DNA of 64,000 nucleotides from JAHEJJ01 sp965212205 (lineage in GTDB: Bacteria; Bacteroidota; Bacteroidia; Flavobacteriales; Flavobacteriaceae). Under the pieces are notes generated by a model. The model saw nothing but the letters and a program-made list of their open reading frames with translations. It ran no database searches and was not told the origin of the DNA. Each line of letters opens with the position of its first letter. Within the stretch, counting starts at the first letter, position 1. This document shows positions 16,622-25,861 of this stretch, piece after piece. The stretch lies in NCBI GenBank assembly GCA_965212205.1, contig CBDBUX010000001.1, positions 434,001 through 498,000 of the forward strand, given 5' to 3'. A program made the position numbers and the translations under genes.

Positions 16622-16698
16622 GATGCCTTAATGTGCTTAGAAGCAAAAAAAGGCACATTTGTAAGGAAAATTAGAATAACTATATAACACTTTGAATT

Positions 16699-19600
16699 AT
16701 GAGAAAATTATGCCTGGCTATCGTTGCTGTGCTTTCGGCGACAATGGCATTTTCACAGGGTGTTACCACAGCCTCGATTGGAGGTAAGGTGACAGACAAC
16801 AATGGGGAACCACTCATTGGCGCAACAATTTTAGCAGTACATGTACCATCGAATACCACCTATGGTGCTGTTTCTGATTTTGATGGTTTCTACCGATTGC
16901 GAGGAATGCGTACCGGAGGACCTTACAAGATTACTTTTTCGTACACAGGTTTCGCCGAAGATGCCCGGGAGGGGATTTATCTGAGTCTGGGACAGACTAC
17001 CCGGATGAGTTCCACGCTTTCCGAATCGGTAACCGCTTTAGATGAGGTTGTCGTCGCCGCACAGGGAACCGGCGTATTTGGTTCGAATAAAACAGGCGCC
17101 AATACCAATGTCTCCCAAAGGGACATAGAAACACTTCCAGCAGCGTCCCGATCTATTGCCGATTTTGTGCGTCTCACGCCTCAGGCTCAGCTGACCGAAG
17201 GAAATGATGGATTTTCAATTTCTCTAGGGGGCCAGAATAACCGTTATAACGCTATCTATATCGATGGTGCTGTTAATAACGACGTATTCGGCTTAGCAGG
17301 TTCGGGAACCAATGGCGGACAAACCGGGGTTAACCCCTTTTCAGTAGATGCGATTGAAACATTCCAGGTGAACCTTGCCCCTTTCGATGTAAGGCAGTCT
17401 GGTTTCGCCGGGGGTTCCATTAATGCCGTTACACGTTCGGGTTCTAACCGCTTCGAGGGCTCCGCTTACTATTTTATAAGGAACCAGGGGCTGGTAGGGA
17501 AAACACCGCCAGACCTCGTAGGACCTGGAGAGAATCGAGAGAAACTCGACGACTTTACGGCTAAGACCTACGGATTCCGCCTGGGCGGACCGATCGTTAA
17601 AGATAAGGTCTTCTTCTTTGTGAATTATGAAAGGCAAAACGATGAGATCCCACAACCGTTTAATTTTTCGAACTATACCGGCAGGTCAAGCGAGGGAGAT
17701 CTTGCTAACCTCTCTAGCTTCCTCCAAAGTACGTACGGATACAATCCTGGAACTTTTGACCAGAGTGTTCGTACGCTGGAGGCCGATAAGATCACAGCTA
17801 AGATCGACTGGAACATCAACGAGGATCATAAACTCTCATTCCGTCATGGTTATGTAAAGGCCGAAAATCTTGAAGCCAGGAATTCCACGGCCACCGATAT
17901 CGGTTTTATCAATGGTTCAGAATTCTTTGAATCGGTTTCCAACTCCTCTGCATTGGAATTAAACTCGAATTTCGGGAATAAATATTCGAATAACTTTATC
18001 CTGACTTACACCCGGGTACGGGACGACCGTGATCCATCGGGAGATCCCTTTCCAACTGTAGGCATACAGGACGATGCCGGAGATATCGAATTCGGGTCAG
18101 AACCCTTTTCCACAGCCAACCTCCTGAATCAGGATATTTTTGTGATCACCAATAACTTCCAGATCTATTCCGGGGCACATGCCATCACGGTAGGAACCAA
18201 CCTTGAATGGTCTAAGACCAAAAACCTCTTCTTTGCATTTAACTATGGCGACTATACCTTCGAGGATCAATTTGATGGTACAGGGGCATTAACCTCCACA
18301 GGCCTTAATCAATTCCTTACCATGCAGGATGCCGATGTATACCAGCACGGTTATTCCCTGGTAGGAAGTACAGCAGTAGGTGATGAATCTGACGGTGCAG
18401 CAGAATTCGGCCTCTTCCAGGCTGGTCTCTACGTCCAGGACGAATGGCAAATTACCGATAACTTAAAAGGTACTTTCGGTCTAAGGATCGATGTTCCTTT
18501 CTGGGAAGACGGATCCGTAAACGACGATTTCAATACACGTACTATCCCACTTCTTGAAGCTGAAGGTAAAAACCTGCAGGGAGCCAGGGTAGGACAGGCA
18601 ATCGACGCCCAGATCCACTGGGCACCCCGCCTTGGATTTAATTGGGACGTAGACGGCAAAGGCGAGACCCAAGTACGCGGAGGGATAGGTATCTTTACTT
18701 CACGTGTTCCACTGGTTTGGCCCGGGGCTACATATAACAACAATGGTATCACCGGTGGCTTTATGTTCGAATTCGGACAGCCTTTTGAATCCGATGTCAA
18801 TAACCAGTTTAAAGATCCACTACCGGGTACAGGTGGGGTTGGAGGAAACATAGATGTTTTTGCCAAAGATTTTAAACTACCTCAGGTGACTAAATTTAAT
18901 ATTGGGATAGATCAAAAATTGCCATGGTGGAATCTGATAGCCACGGCAGACTTCCTCTATACCGACGTAATCCAGGACGTCTATTATGAAAACCTCAACT
19001 TAAGAGGACCGGTGGGTACATTAAACGGTGCCGATAACAGACCTTACTACGACAGAAGAGATGAGATCGACGACACCTATGGACGTATTATCCTGGGATC
19101 GAACACCAAAGATGGAGATGCGACTAACTTTACCCTGGCCTTGAGAAAACCTTATGAAAATGGATTCTCTGGGCAGGTAGCCTATACCTATGGTAAGTCG
19201 AACAAGATCTTCGATGGTACTTCTTCTCAGAACAGCTCGCAATGGAGAAACCAGGAGAGCGTAAACGGTAAGAACTCGAATCTGCCGGTAACGCAATCCG
19301 ATTTCTCACTTGGAAACAGGATAAACGCCAATGTTTCTTATGCCATTGAGTACGGTGGTGAATTTGGCGGCAAGACCACCCTTGGATTGTTCTACGAGGC
19401 CCTCGAAGGACAAACCTACAGTTTTATCTACCAGGAAGGACGAGACCTCCTGAACGATGATTCGAGGGACAACGCGCTGATCTATGTACCGCGAAACGCT
19501 GGTGAGATCAACCTGGTAGACCTTACCGATAGTGGAGGAAATGTATTGGCAACACCAGCTCAGCAATGGGCAGCTCTCGACGCATTTATCGAAAGCAGCG

Positions 19601-19962
19601 ACTACCTAAAAGACAGAAGAGGCCAGTATGCCGAACGAAATGGCGCCAGAGCACCATGGAGCAGTATCCTGGATTTAAAAGTGTTGCAAGACGTCTATTT
19701 TAAAAGTGGCGACAGCAGGCATACGCTTCAACTATCGCTCGACATTTTCAACTTTTCCAATTTACTCAACAAGAATTGGGGTAAGCGGTATTTTGTATCG
19801 GGCAGAGCAGCAGAGCCTATCAGGACAGTGGCCGATGCACCGGACCCTGCCTTTACCTTCGATCCCACTTTAACACTTGAGGATTTCGAGCAGATCAACG
19901 ATCTTGGCTTTACATCGTCCAGATGGCAGATCCAGCTTGGGGTACGTTATATATTTAACTAA
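16699..19962 (+). CDS. Oar-like TonB-dependent outer-membrane receptor
   Basis: 1087 residues. Signal peptide about 1-19 ('LSATMAFSQ'); carboxypeptidase-regulatory-like domain about 25-105 ('GGKVTDNNGEPLIGATI' and 'GFYRLRGM'); plug domain about 125-255 ('ALDEVVVAAQG', 'LPAASRSIADFVRLTPQ', 'IYIDGAVNNDVFG', 'NAVTRSGSNRFEGSAYYF'); and a long beta-barrel to the C terminus ('WQIQLGVRYIFN'). The plug wording and size match the Oar subgroup of TonB-dependent proteins, in which a family member mediates outer-membrane export or adhesion functions; the substrate here is unknown. A strong terminator follows at 19986. No SusD-like partner is adjacent. Confidence 0.93.
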   Translation: MRKLCLAIVAVLSATMAFSQGVTTASIGGKVTDNNGEPLIGATILAVHVPSNTTYGAVSDFDGFYRLRGMRTGGPYKITFSYTGFAEDAREGIYLSLGQTTRMSSTLSESVTALDEVVVAAQGTGVFGSNKTGANTNVSQRDIETLPAASRSIADFVRLTPQAQLTEGNDGFSISLGGQNNRYNAIYIDGAVNNDVFGLAGSGTNGGQTGVNPFSVDAIETFQVNLAPFDVRQSGFAGGSINAVTRSGSNRFEGSAYYFIRNQGLVGKTPPDLVGPGENREKLDDFTAKTYGFRLGGPIVKDKVFFFVNYERQNDEIPQPFNFSNYTGRSSEGDLANLSSFLQSTYGYNPGTFDQSVRTLEADKITAKIDWNINEDHKLSFRHGYVKAENLEARNSTATDIGFINGSEFFESVSNSSALELNSNFGNKYSNNFILTYTRVRDDRDPSGDPFPTVGIQDDAGDIEFGSEPFSTANLLNQDIFVITNNFQIYSGAHAITVGTNLEWSKTKNLFFAFNYGDYTFEDQFDGTGALTSTGLNQFLTMQDADVYQHGYSLVGSTAVGDESDGAAEFGLFQAGLYVQDEWQITDNLKGTFGLRIDVPFWEDGSVNDDFNTRTIPLLEAEGKNLQGARVGQAIDAQIHWAPRLGFNWDVDGKGETQVRGGIGIFTSRVPLVWPGATYNNNGITGGFMFEFGQPFESDVNNQFKDPLPGTGGVGGNIDVFAKDFKLPQVTKFNIGIDQKLPWWNLIATADFLYTDVIQDVYYENLNLRGPVGTLNGADNRPYYDRRDEIDDTYGRIILGSNTKDGDATNFTLALRKPYENGFSGQVAYTYGKSNKIFDGTSSQNSSQWRNQESVNGKNSNLPVTQSDFSLGNRINANVSYAIEYGGEFGGKTTLGLFYEALEGQTYSFIYQEGRDLLNDDSRDNALIYVPRNAGEINLVDLTDSGGNVLATPAQQWAALDAFIESSDYLKDRRGQYAERNGARAPWSSILDLKVLQDVYFKSGDSRHTLQLSLDIFNFSNLLNKNWGKRYFVSGRAAEPIRTVADAPDPAFTFDPTLTLEDFEQINDLGFTSSRWQIQLGVRYIFN

Positions 19963-19985
19963 AGCATACCTATTGTGGTAATTAT

Positions 19986-20014
19986 AAACCCCGGCCCTGT
20001 GCCGGGGTTTTCAT
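19986..20014 (+). terminator. Rho-independent terminator after the Oar-like receptor
   Basis: Perfect 10-base stem AAACCCCGGC/GCCGGGGTTT with loop CCTGT, followed by a short T-rich tail. It isolates the receptor gene from the downstream membrane protein gene. Confidence 0.9.
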
Positions 20015-20053
20015 TTTAAAATTCCTTACATTTAGCTTCATAAATTCAAGCTT

Positions 20054-20491
20054 ATGGAAATCCTGCAAAACGTTCATTCATATCTGGCCTATATTGTACT
20101 GGCCGTCCTTTTTCTGGCGGTGATCAATGCCCTTAGAGGCCTTGCCGGCAATAGAATATTTGATCTTCATAAAGATTTTAGGATAAGCCTGTTTGCGCTG
20201 ATCCTTTCCCATATCCAACTTCTGCTAGGCCTTGTTCTTTTCTTTGTGTCGGCCAATGGTCTCAAAGCCATTCAGGCGCTCGGGATGGGCGGGCTTAATG
20301 CGGAAGCCAGATTGCTGGCATTGGAGCACCCGGCGATCAATATCGTGGCCATAATCCTGATCACCATTGGTTGGTCGCGCCATAAAAAACAAGGCGAAGA
20401 CCGAAAGAAGTTCCGTGCTATCGCACTTTTCTACGGACTGGGGCTCATTTTTATCCTTAGCCGGATCCCTTGGGGCCAATGGTTCAACTGA
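20054..20491 (+). CDS. Conserved membrane protein with four predicted helices
   Basis: 145 residues, mostly hydrophobic, with four likely transmembrane segments (about 8-30, 43-66, 92-108, 121-137) and a Lys/Arg-rich loop 'RHKKQGEDRKKFR' after the third. Histidines fall inside or at the edges of helices (His8, His39, His53, His92), which would suit heme b coordination, but this is only a guess from pattern. Close relatives in Flavobacteriia are, as I recall, sometimes mislabelled as ribosomal protein L27, which this clearly is not. It is convergent with the nuclease-like gene, 14 bases apart, and has a weak -7 box (TACATTTA, 20027-20034). Confidence 0.75.
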   Translation: MEILQNVHSYLAYIVLAVLFLAVINALRGLAGNRIFDLHKDFRISLFALILSHIQLLLGLVLFFVSANGLKAIQALGMGGLNAEARLLALEHPAINIVAIILITIGWSRHKKQGEDRKKFRAIALFYGLGLIFILSRIPWGQWFN

Positions 20492-20505
20492 TTTGAATTT
20501 AAGGG

Positions 20506-21549
20506 TTAGTTGAGTTTCTTTATGAGCCATATATATACAGGGAAATGATCGCTATATCCTCCCTGATATTTGCCGGCGGCATAAGTTCGGAATGGATAGC
20601 CCTTATATCTTCCTCTTGAATCGATCAGAAATTTGGGTCTGTAAACCCCTGCTTGCCAGAAGTAATAGCTTCCTTCAGAATTTTTGGTAAGATTCCTTGT
20701 AATGATGATCTGGTCGAATAAACTCCATTTGTCACGGTAAGCCAATGATCCAATTCCTTTTCTGAACAGTTTTGCCATCGGGTTAAAGAGTGTTGCGGAG
20801 CTGATAGAATCTTTAGTGCCAACAGCTTTTAAAACGTGCTTTATGCTAGCATCAACAGGATTATCATTAAAATCTCCCATCACTATAATTCTTGGATCTT
20901 CTGTTTGACTTTTTATAGAATCCAAAATTATTTTGGTGAGTTTAGCAGCTGCAATACGGTATGGTTTCGATCGCGCCTCCCCACCCCGTCTGGAAGGCCA
21001 GTGATTAACAATAATATGATATTCTTCCCCTTCTAGTTGACCGGATACAACCAATTGATTACGGGTGTATTCAATTTCCTGTTTTTCATTAAATAACCAT
21101 AAGCGATGTTGTTGGAATGCTATTGGAATAAATGCAGAGCGTTTGTATATAAGAGCTACATCCATCCCTCTTTCATCTGGCGAATCTCCATGTATAATTC
21201 CATATTGAAAATCAAGAAGGCGTGGATGATGAATGAGATCGTTAAGGACGGTATGGTTTTCAACTTCACATAACCCCAGTATGTCTGGGCCTTTAAATGC
21301 ATCATACTGGCCAAAGCTGCTGATGACCCTGGCAAGCCGGTCTAGTTTTATTTTATAGCGCTTGGAATTCCAATTATCCTTCCCCTGAGCTGTCCTTGGA
21401 TCATCAAAAGTATTTGGATCATTAATAGTGTCAAAGAGGTTTTCCACATTATAGAAGAATACCGACCTCACCGCATATTTAGGGGGTTGGGCACTGAGAT
21501 TAGCCCATCCAAAATATAAAAGGATAAAGAGAGATCTGAATTTTAACAA
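20506..21549 (-). CDS. Secreted endonuclease/exonuclease/phosphatase (EEP) family protein
   Basis: 347 residues with a TTG start at 21549; no Met occurs within the signal peptide (about 1-21, 'YFGWANLSAQ'), so a later start would lose it. EEP fold motifs in order: 'FYNVENLFDT' (Asn34 region), 'LGLCEVENH' (metal-binding Glu95), 'IIVNHWPSRRGG', 'VMGDFNDNP' (catalytic Asp/Asn) and 'SDHFPVYIWL' (Asp-His). Members cleave phosphodiester or phosphomonoester bonds in nucleic acids, nucleotides or phospholipids. The signal peptide places it in the periplasm or outside. It is divergent from a TonB-dependent receptor and a DUF5689/lamin-tail lipoprotein gene, suggesting uptake of products released from extracellular nucleic acids or phosphoesters (inference). 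Confidence 0.9.
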   Translation of the reverse strand: MLKFRSLFILLYFGWANLSAQPPKYAVRSVFFYNVENLFDTINDPNTFDDPRTAQGKDNWNSKRYKIKLDRLARVISSFGQYDAFKGPDILGLCEVENHTVLNDLIHHPRLLDFQYGIIHGDSPDERGMDVALIYKRSAFIPIAFQQHRLWLFNEKQEIEYTRNQLVVSGQLEGEEYHIIVNHWPSRRGGEARSKPYRIAAAKLTKIILDSIKSQTEDPRIIVMGDFNDNPVDASIKHVLKAVGTKDSISSATLFNPMAKLFRKGIGSLAYRDKWSLFDQIIITRNLTKNSEGSYYFWQAGVYRPKFLIDSRGRYKGYPFRTYAAGKYQGGYSDHFPVYIWLIKKLN

Positions 21550-21564
21550 GATTCATTTTAGCTT

Positions 21565-21572
21565 CAAATGTA
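21565..21572 (-). promoter_or_regulatory. -7 promoter element of the EEP nuclease gene
   Basis: On the minus strand the sequence is TACATTTG, a perfect TAnnTTTG, 15 bases ahead of the TTG start. The direct repeats at 21580-21606 occupy the region just upstream, where the -33 box would be. Confidence 0.6.
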
Positions 21573-21579
21573 CAGTTCA

Positions 21580-21606
21580 AGTCCGCAAGGAATCTGCAGT
21601 CCGCAA
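21580..21606. repeat. Direct repeat AGTCCGCAA x2, 18-base period
   Basis: AGTCCGCAA occurs at 21580-21588 and again at 21598-21606. The 18-base period puts both copies on nearly the same helix face. They lie directly behind the -7 box of the nuclease gene, in the divergent interval shared with the receptor gene, so they are a good candidate for a regulator binding site. Confidence 0.5.
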
Positions 21607-21722
21607 CTCTATTTTACACAGAAATTGAAACAATAAAAATGGAGGTTGAGGAGTACACCCTGTTTAACTTTCTATACAAGTCCTGTTTGGGGATAAGTGT
21701 TTTTGGTTAATTATTTAATGAT

Positions 21723-24479
21723 ATGAGATATTCCTGGATGCCAAGGCTCATGCTTATTGGTTTTATGCTATTTATCGGTTTTTCCGGGATTGGGCAAACA
21801 ACAATGATCAAAGGTGAAATCTTTGAAAGGATCAGCCAAAAACCAGTGGCAGGAGTTAGACTGTCATTTGAAAACAGCAACTTTGATACCCGTTCAGATG
21901 GGGATGGAAAATTTGCTATTAAATATTTTGGTCGCTTAAAGGATGTTATGATTGTTGAGCGATCACCATATGTGATTCAGCGGTTACCTATAGAAACTAC
22001 CGAATTGCAGGTAGATTTGGGAAGAATCTTCCTGGAATTAGACAGGGAAACGATACAGGACAACGGTCAGTTGATATTGGCGGAGGAAAGTCTGAGCAAC
22101 TTAGTGGATGGCGAACAGAATTTGGGCTATTTGGCTGCGAATAGAGATCTTTTGATCAAAAGGGCGGCGTTTGATTTTGGTCAGGTGTTTTTTAAAATAA
22201 GAGGTTACGATTCCCGAAACGGCCTGGTCCTTATAAATGGTATACCCATGAATCGAATGTTAAGAGGCAGACCGCAATGGAGCAATTGGGGTGGACTCAA
22301 TGATGTAACGCGAAACCAACGGCATATGTATGGTCTTCAGGCCAATCCCTGGCATTTTGGCGATGTACTGGGCGTTCTTAATATCGATACCCGACCTGGA
22401 GGTTTACGACCTGGTTTACGCTTTTCGAGTTCCTTGTCTAACCGTTCCTATTCTACCAGGCTCATGACTACATATACCAGCGTGGCTCCGGAAGACAATG
22501 GCTTTTGTTTTACTGTTTCGGCATCTCATCGCCGGGCTGAAAGCGCCTATTTTAATGGAACACCCTATAAGTCTATAGCATTTTTTGGCGCTTTTGAATA
22601 CCAATTTAACAACGAGAATGGGATATATTTTACTGGTATATATTCATCAAATAGCCGAGGCTCAAAAGCAGCGATCACCCAGGAATTGATCGATCTCGGC
22701 GGTCGCAGGTACAACCCATTTTGGGGAACTCAGAATACCCGAATTCGCAATTCCAGAATAAAGAGGATAGAGGAACCCATTTGCATGATGAATTTTTACC
22801 ATAGAAGTACCAAGCTAAATATAGCAGCAGGTGTCTCCTATCAATGGGGGATTCAAGCCAATAGTAGGCTTGGATATTACAATGCACCAAATCCGAACCC
22901 CGATTACTATCGGAATTTGCCAAGTTATTATATTAATAGTCCTATTGGTGCAGACTTGATGGGTGCCAGAATTACGCAAGAAGCGTTTAATAGCAGACCT
23001 CAGTTAGATTGGTCGAATCTTTATCGGGTCAATCAGTCCTCATCTAATGGAGGAAAAGCATCATATATATTGTATGAGGACACCTCAGAGGGTGAAAGTT
23101 GGCGTGGGCAATTTCAGTTCAACTGGGGAATAGGATCTTCCTGCGAACTCGATCTTGGCTTTAATATTACGAATTTCAGAAGGGCCTATTACGCCAGAAT
23201 AATTGATCTGCTGGGAGCGGATTTTCATGAAGATATCGATCCGTTCTCCAACACCTTGAACCGGGTTGGTGAAGACCCTCAGCGAATTAACGGTGATTTA
23301 TTAGGATATCACTACCGAATAAATTCTCAGCATATCGATGGATTTGCCCAGTGTCGTTTTAGCTATGCAAAATGGAACGGTTTTATCTCTGGAAAGTACT
23401 ATATCAGAGCATATAATAGAGAAGGGTTATTTCGAAATGGAAGATATCCGGATAACTCTTTGGGTTTGGGTAACCCGGTAGAGTTTGAAGGTTTTGGTCT
23501 GAAAGGCGGGATGTCTTATGAGTTGTCAAAGCGCCATCGTTTCGAGAGTCATGCATATTATGCCTTCAGGCCTCAGGCATTAGCCAATGTATTTATCAAT
23601 CCGCGCGAGAACAATAATATAGTTGATAAGATCAGAGATGAACTGGTATATAGTGCCGATTTCAGTTATCGCCTCGATCTTCCCAGCTTGTCAGGACGAT
23701 TCTCGGGATACTACACCCGGTTCAGGCGAACTACCGATATCAATTTTTTCTATGTTGACTCGGGGGTAGGCTCTGATTTTGTTCAGCAGGTGGTTTCCGA
23801 TGTAGATAAACTCCATTTAGGACTGGAATGTGGGATTTCGTTTATGCCCACCTCATCGGTTACCATAAGTGCAGCGGTTTCTATTTCCAGGTTTATATAT
23901 GCCAATAACCCTTCTGTTAGCATTAATTTTGATACTGCAGGCCCTGAGGAAGACCTCATCAATATTGAAGGCGAGGAGAATCTTGGCATTGCCAACATAA
24001 AATATTTAAAGCTGGCCCGGGGACCGGCTCATGCTTTTTCGCTTGGGGTGGATTATAGAGATCCCAAATTTTGGTGGACCGGAATCAGCTTGAACAGATT
24101 GGCAGAAAACTACATCGGAATATCTCCAATAACCAGAACGACGAGCTTTAGATTAGATCCCGAATCGGGCGATTCTTTTCCAAATGCTACAGAAGAGAAC
24201 ATAAATAAAATACTCGACCAAAATTCACTTCCTGAAGTCTACCTTTTTAATCTTAGCTGTGGTAAATCCTGGATTTGGGGCAAAAAGTATATATCACTCT
24301 TTTTAAGCATCTCAAATTTGCTGGATTCGGAGTTTAAGTCTGGTGGTTTTGAACAAAGCAGAAATGGGAATTACGGACAACTCTATCGAGATCAGCTTAG
24401 CGGTAGCCCTTCTTTTGGACCCAAATACTGGTTAGGAAATGGCCGGACTTATTTTTTAAACTTTTCTGTCAATTTTTAA
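21723..24479 (+). CDS. TonB-dependent receptor of the EEP/lamin-tail locus
   Basis: 918 residues. Signal peptide about 1-25 ('FMLFIGFSGIGQ'); carboxypeptidase-regulatory-like domain about 28-105; plug about 115-235, with 'DFGQVFFKIRGYDSRNGLVLIN' preceding 'GIPMNRM' and 'DVLGVLNIDTRPGG'; then a large barrel ending 'TYFLNFSVNF' with a C-terminal Phe. It is less typical than the other receptors here: the plug consensus is loose and no clear TonB box is visible. It likely sits in the outer membrane as an active importer. Seventeen bases downstream is the DUF5689/lamin-tail lipoprotein gene, probably co-transcribed, and the EEP nuclease gene is divergent. Confidence 0.87.
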   Translation: MRYSWMPRLMLIGFMLFIGFSGIGQTTMIKGEIFERISQKPVAGVRLSFENSNFDTRSDGDGKFAIKYFGRLKDVMIVERSPYVIQRLPIETTELQVDLGRIFLELDRETIQDNGQLILAEESLSNLVDGEQNLGYLAANRDLLIKRAAFDFGQVFFKIRGYDSRNGLVLINGIPMNRMLRGRPQWSNWGGLNDVTRNQRHMYGLQANPWHFGDVLGVLNIDTRPGGLRPGLRFSSSLSNRSYSTRLMTTYTSVAPEDNGFCFTVSASHRRAESAYFNGTPYKSIAFFGAFEYQFNNENGIYFTGIYSSNSRGSKAAITQELIDLGGRRYNPFWGTQNTRIRNSRIKRIEEPICMMNFYHRSTKLNIAAGVSYQWGIQANSRLGYYNAPNPNPDYYRNLPSYYINSPIGADLMGARITQEAFNSRPQLDWSNLYRVNQSSSNGGKASYILYEDTSEGESWRGQFQFNWGIGSSCELDLGFNITNFRRAYYARIIDLLGADFHEDIDPFSNTLNRVGEDPQRINGDLLGYHYRINSQHIDGFAQCRFSYAKWNGFISGKYYIRAYNREGLFRNGRYPDNSLGLGNPVEFEGFGLKGGMSYELSKRHRFESHAYYAFRPQALANVFINPRENNNIVDKIRDELVYSADFSYRLDLPSLSGRFSGYYTRFRRTTDINFFYVDSGVGSDFVQQVVSDVDKLHLGLECGISFMPTSSVTISAAVSISRFIYANNPSVSINFDTAGPEEDLINIEGEENLGIANIKYLKLARGPAHAFSLGVDYRDPKFWWTGISLNRLAENYIGISPITRTTSFRLDPESGDSFPNATEENINKILDQNSLPEVYLFNLSCGKSWIWGKKYISLFLSISNLLDSEFKSGGFEQSRNGNYGQLYRDQLSGSPSFGPKYWLGNGRTYFLNFSVNF

Positions 24480-24495
24480 GACCCATTCAATTATT

Positions 24496-25854
24496 GTGAA
24501 CTTCACGACATCATTAGCATCGGTACTTTTTCTTTTTACTTATTCCTGTGGTTTACAGACAGATTTTCATCCTCCTGATCAATCTTGTAACGATAGCCTG
24601 ATGGCCAATATTGATTTCGAAGAGCTAAAAGAACTAATGGGCGACGAGCGGGTTATTGAAATAAATAAAGATCTAAGAATTGAAGGCTATGTTATTTCAT
24701 CGGACCGGGCAGGAAATTTTTTTCGTTCACTTCATCTTCAGGAAAAAATTACAAAGCCGACCCAGGGTTTGCAACTTGAAATTGATCTTACCGATTTACA
24801 TTTGCTTTTTCCAATAGGAGCCAAAGTATTGATTAAACTTAAAGGGCTCTATTTAGGTAGGAGCAAAGGGGTTTACAAAATAGGCAATGCGATCAATAAT
24901 TTTGGCACATTGGGAATCAGCAGGCTGCCCGGGCTGGCCGTTCGGAACCATATTTCTTATATCTGTGGCGATAACCAACCTATCGAGCCAAAAAGAGTAA
25001 CGATTGAAACTTTAGATGAAAGCCTGATCAATACCCTGGTTGAATTAGAAAATCTTGAATTTGCAACAGAGGAAATAGGGGCGCCATTTGCCATTCAAAA
25101 AGTAGAAACATATCGCACACTTTATGATTGTTCAAAGCGTGCCCTGGGCATGCGCAATAGTGGTTATTCTGATTTTCAGGACGATTCTTTGCCTGAGGGA
25201 AATGGGAGGATCAAAGGTTTACTACATAAAGAAGGCAAGGACTTTGTTCTTATGATCAGAGACACAAACGATATAGACTTTGCAGATAAAAGATGTTCCG
25301 ATTCTGAGGATTTGATTTCGTCTTCCCAGGTTTTCATTTCAGAAATAGCAGATCCGGAAAATGATACGGCTGCCAGATTTGTGGAATTATACAATAGCAG
25401 TCCTGAAGCTATCTCTTTAAACGGTTGGGCGTTACGTCGCTATACCAATGGAAATTCGGAGATTGGGTCAAGTATACTTTTTACAGATCAGGTAATTGAA
25501 TCAAATAATACGTTTCTCATAGCCGCTGATTCATCTGGTTTTGAGCGTATCTATGGATTTGAGCCCGATTTTGTGGCCGGTTCCAACTCCCCTGCTGATT
25601 CTAACGGGGATGACAACCTTGAGTTGGTCGATCCATTTAACAAGATTATTGACAGATTTGGCATACCAGGGGAAGATGGATCCGGGACAAACCACGAATT
25701 TGAAGATGGCGGTGCTTTCCGGCACCGGGAAATTACAATGGGACGAGCAGAGTATCAATTCGAAGAATGGCTCATTTATAATGATTCTGGAGATTCGGGT
25801 ACCATCGGGCAAGCCTTGCTGGCACCACAGGACTTTAGTCCCGGCCAGCGGTAG
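24496..25854 (+). CDS. DUF5689 and lamin-tail domain lipoprotein
   Basis: 452 residues from a GTG at 24496; there is no ATG before the hydrophobic leader. The leader 'SVLFLFTYSC' has a loose lipobox with Cys18, so this is a probable outer-membrane lipoprotein. The first half (about 45-255) resembles DUF5689 ('IEGYVISSDRAGNFF', 'LQLEIDLTDL', 'GRIKGLLHKEG'), an OB-fold-like domain found in exported Bacteroidota nucleases and lipoproteins. The second half (about 275-452) is a lamin-tail domain ('VFISEIADPENDTAARFVEL', 'NGWALRRY', 'DNLELVDP', 'DRFGIPGEDGSG'). Lamin-tail domains often accompany secreted nucleases. It could be the surface partner of the receptor, playing the part of a SusD protein (inference). 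Confidence 0.82.
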   Translation: MNFTTSLASVLFLFTYSCGLQTDFHPPDQSCNDSLMANIDFEELKELMGDERVIEINKDLRIEGYVISSDRAGNFFRSLHLQEKITKPTQGLQLEIDLTDLHLLFPIGAKVLIKLKGLYLGRSKGVYKIGNAINNFGTLGISRLPGLAVRNHISYICGDNQPIEPKRVTIETLDESLINTLVELENLEFATEEIGAPFAIQKVETYRTLYDCSKRALGMRNSGYSDFQDDSLPEGNGRIKGLLHKEGKDFVLMIRDTNDIDFADKRCSDSEDLISSSQVFISEIADPENDTAARFVELYNSSPEAISLNGWALRRYTNGNSEIGSSILFTDQVIESNNTFLIAADSSGFERIYGFEPDFVAGSNSPADSNGDDNLELVDPFNKIIDRFGIPGEDGSGTNHEFEDGGAFRHREITMGRAEYQFEEWLIYNDSGDSGTIGQALLAPQDFSPGQR

Positions 25855-25861
25855 TATTCAT

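Noticed and set aside
21580..21606. CRISPR-like array
   Set aside because: Only two 9-base repeats with a 9-base gap; far too short for a CRISPR, and no cas genes are present.
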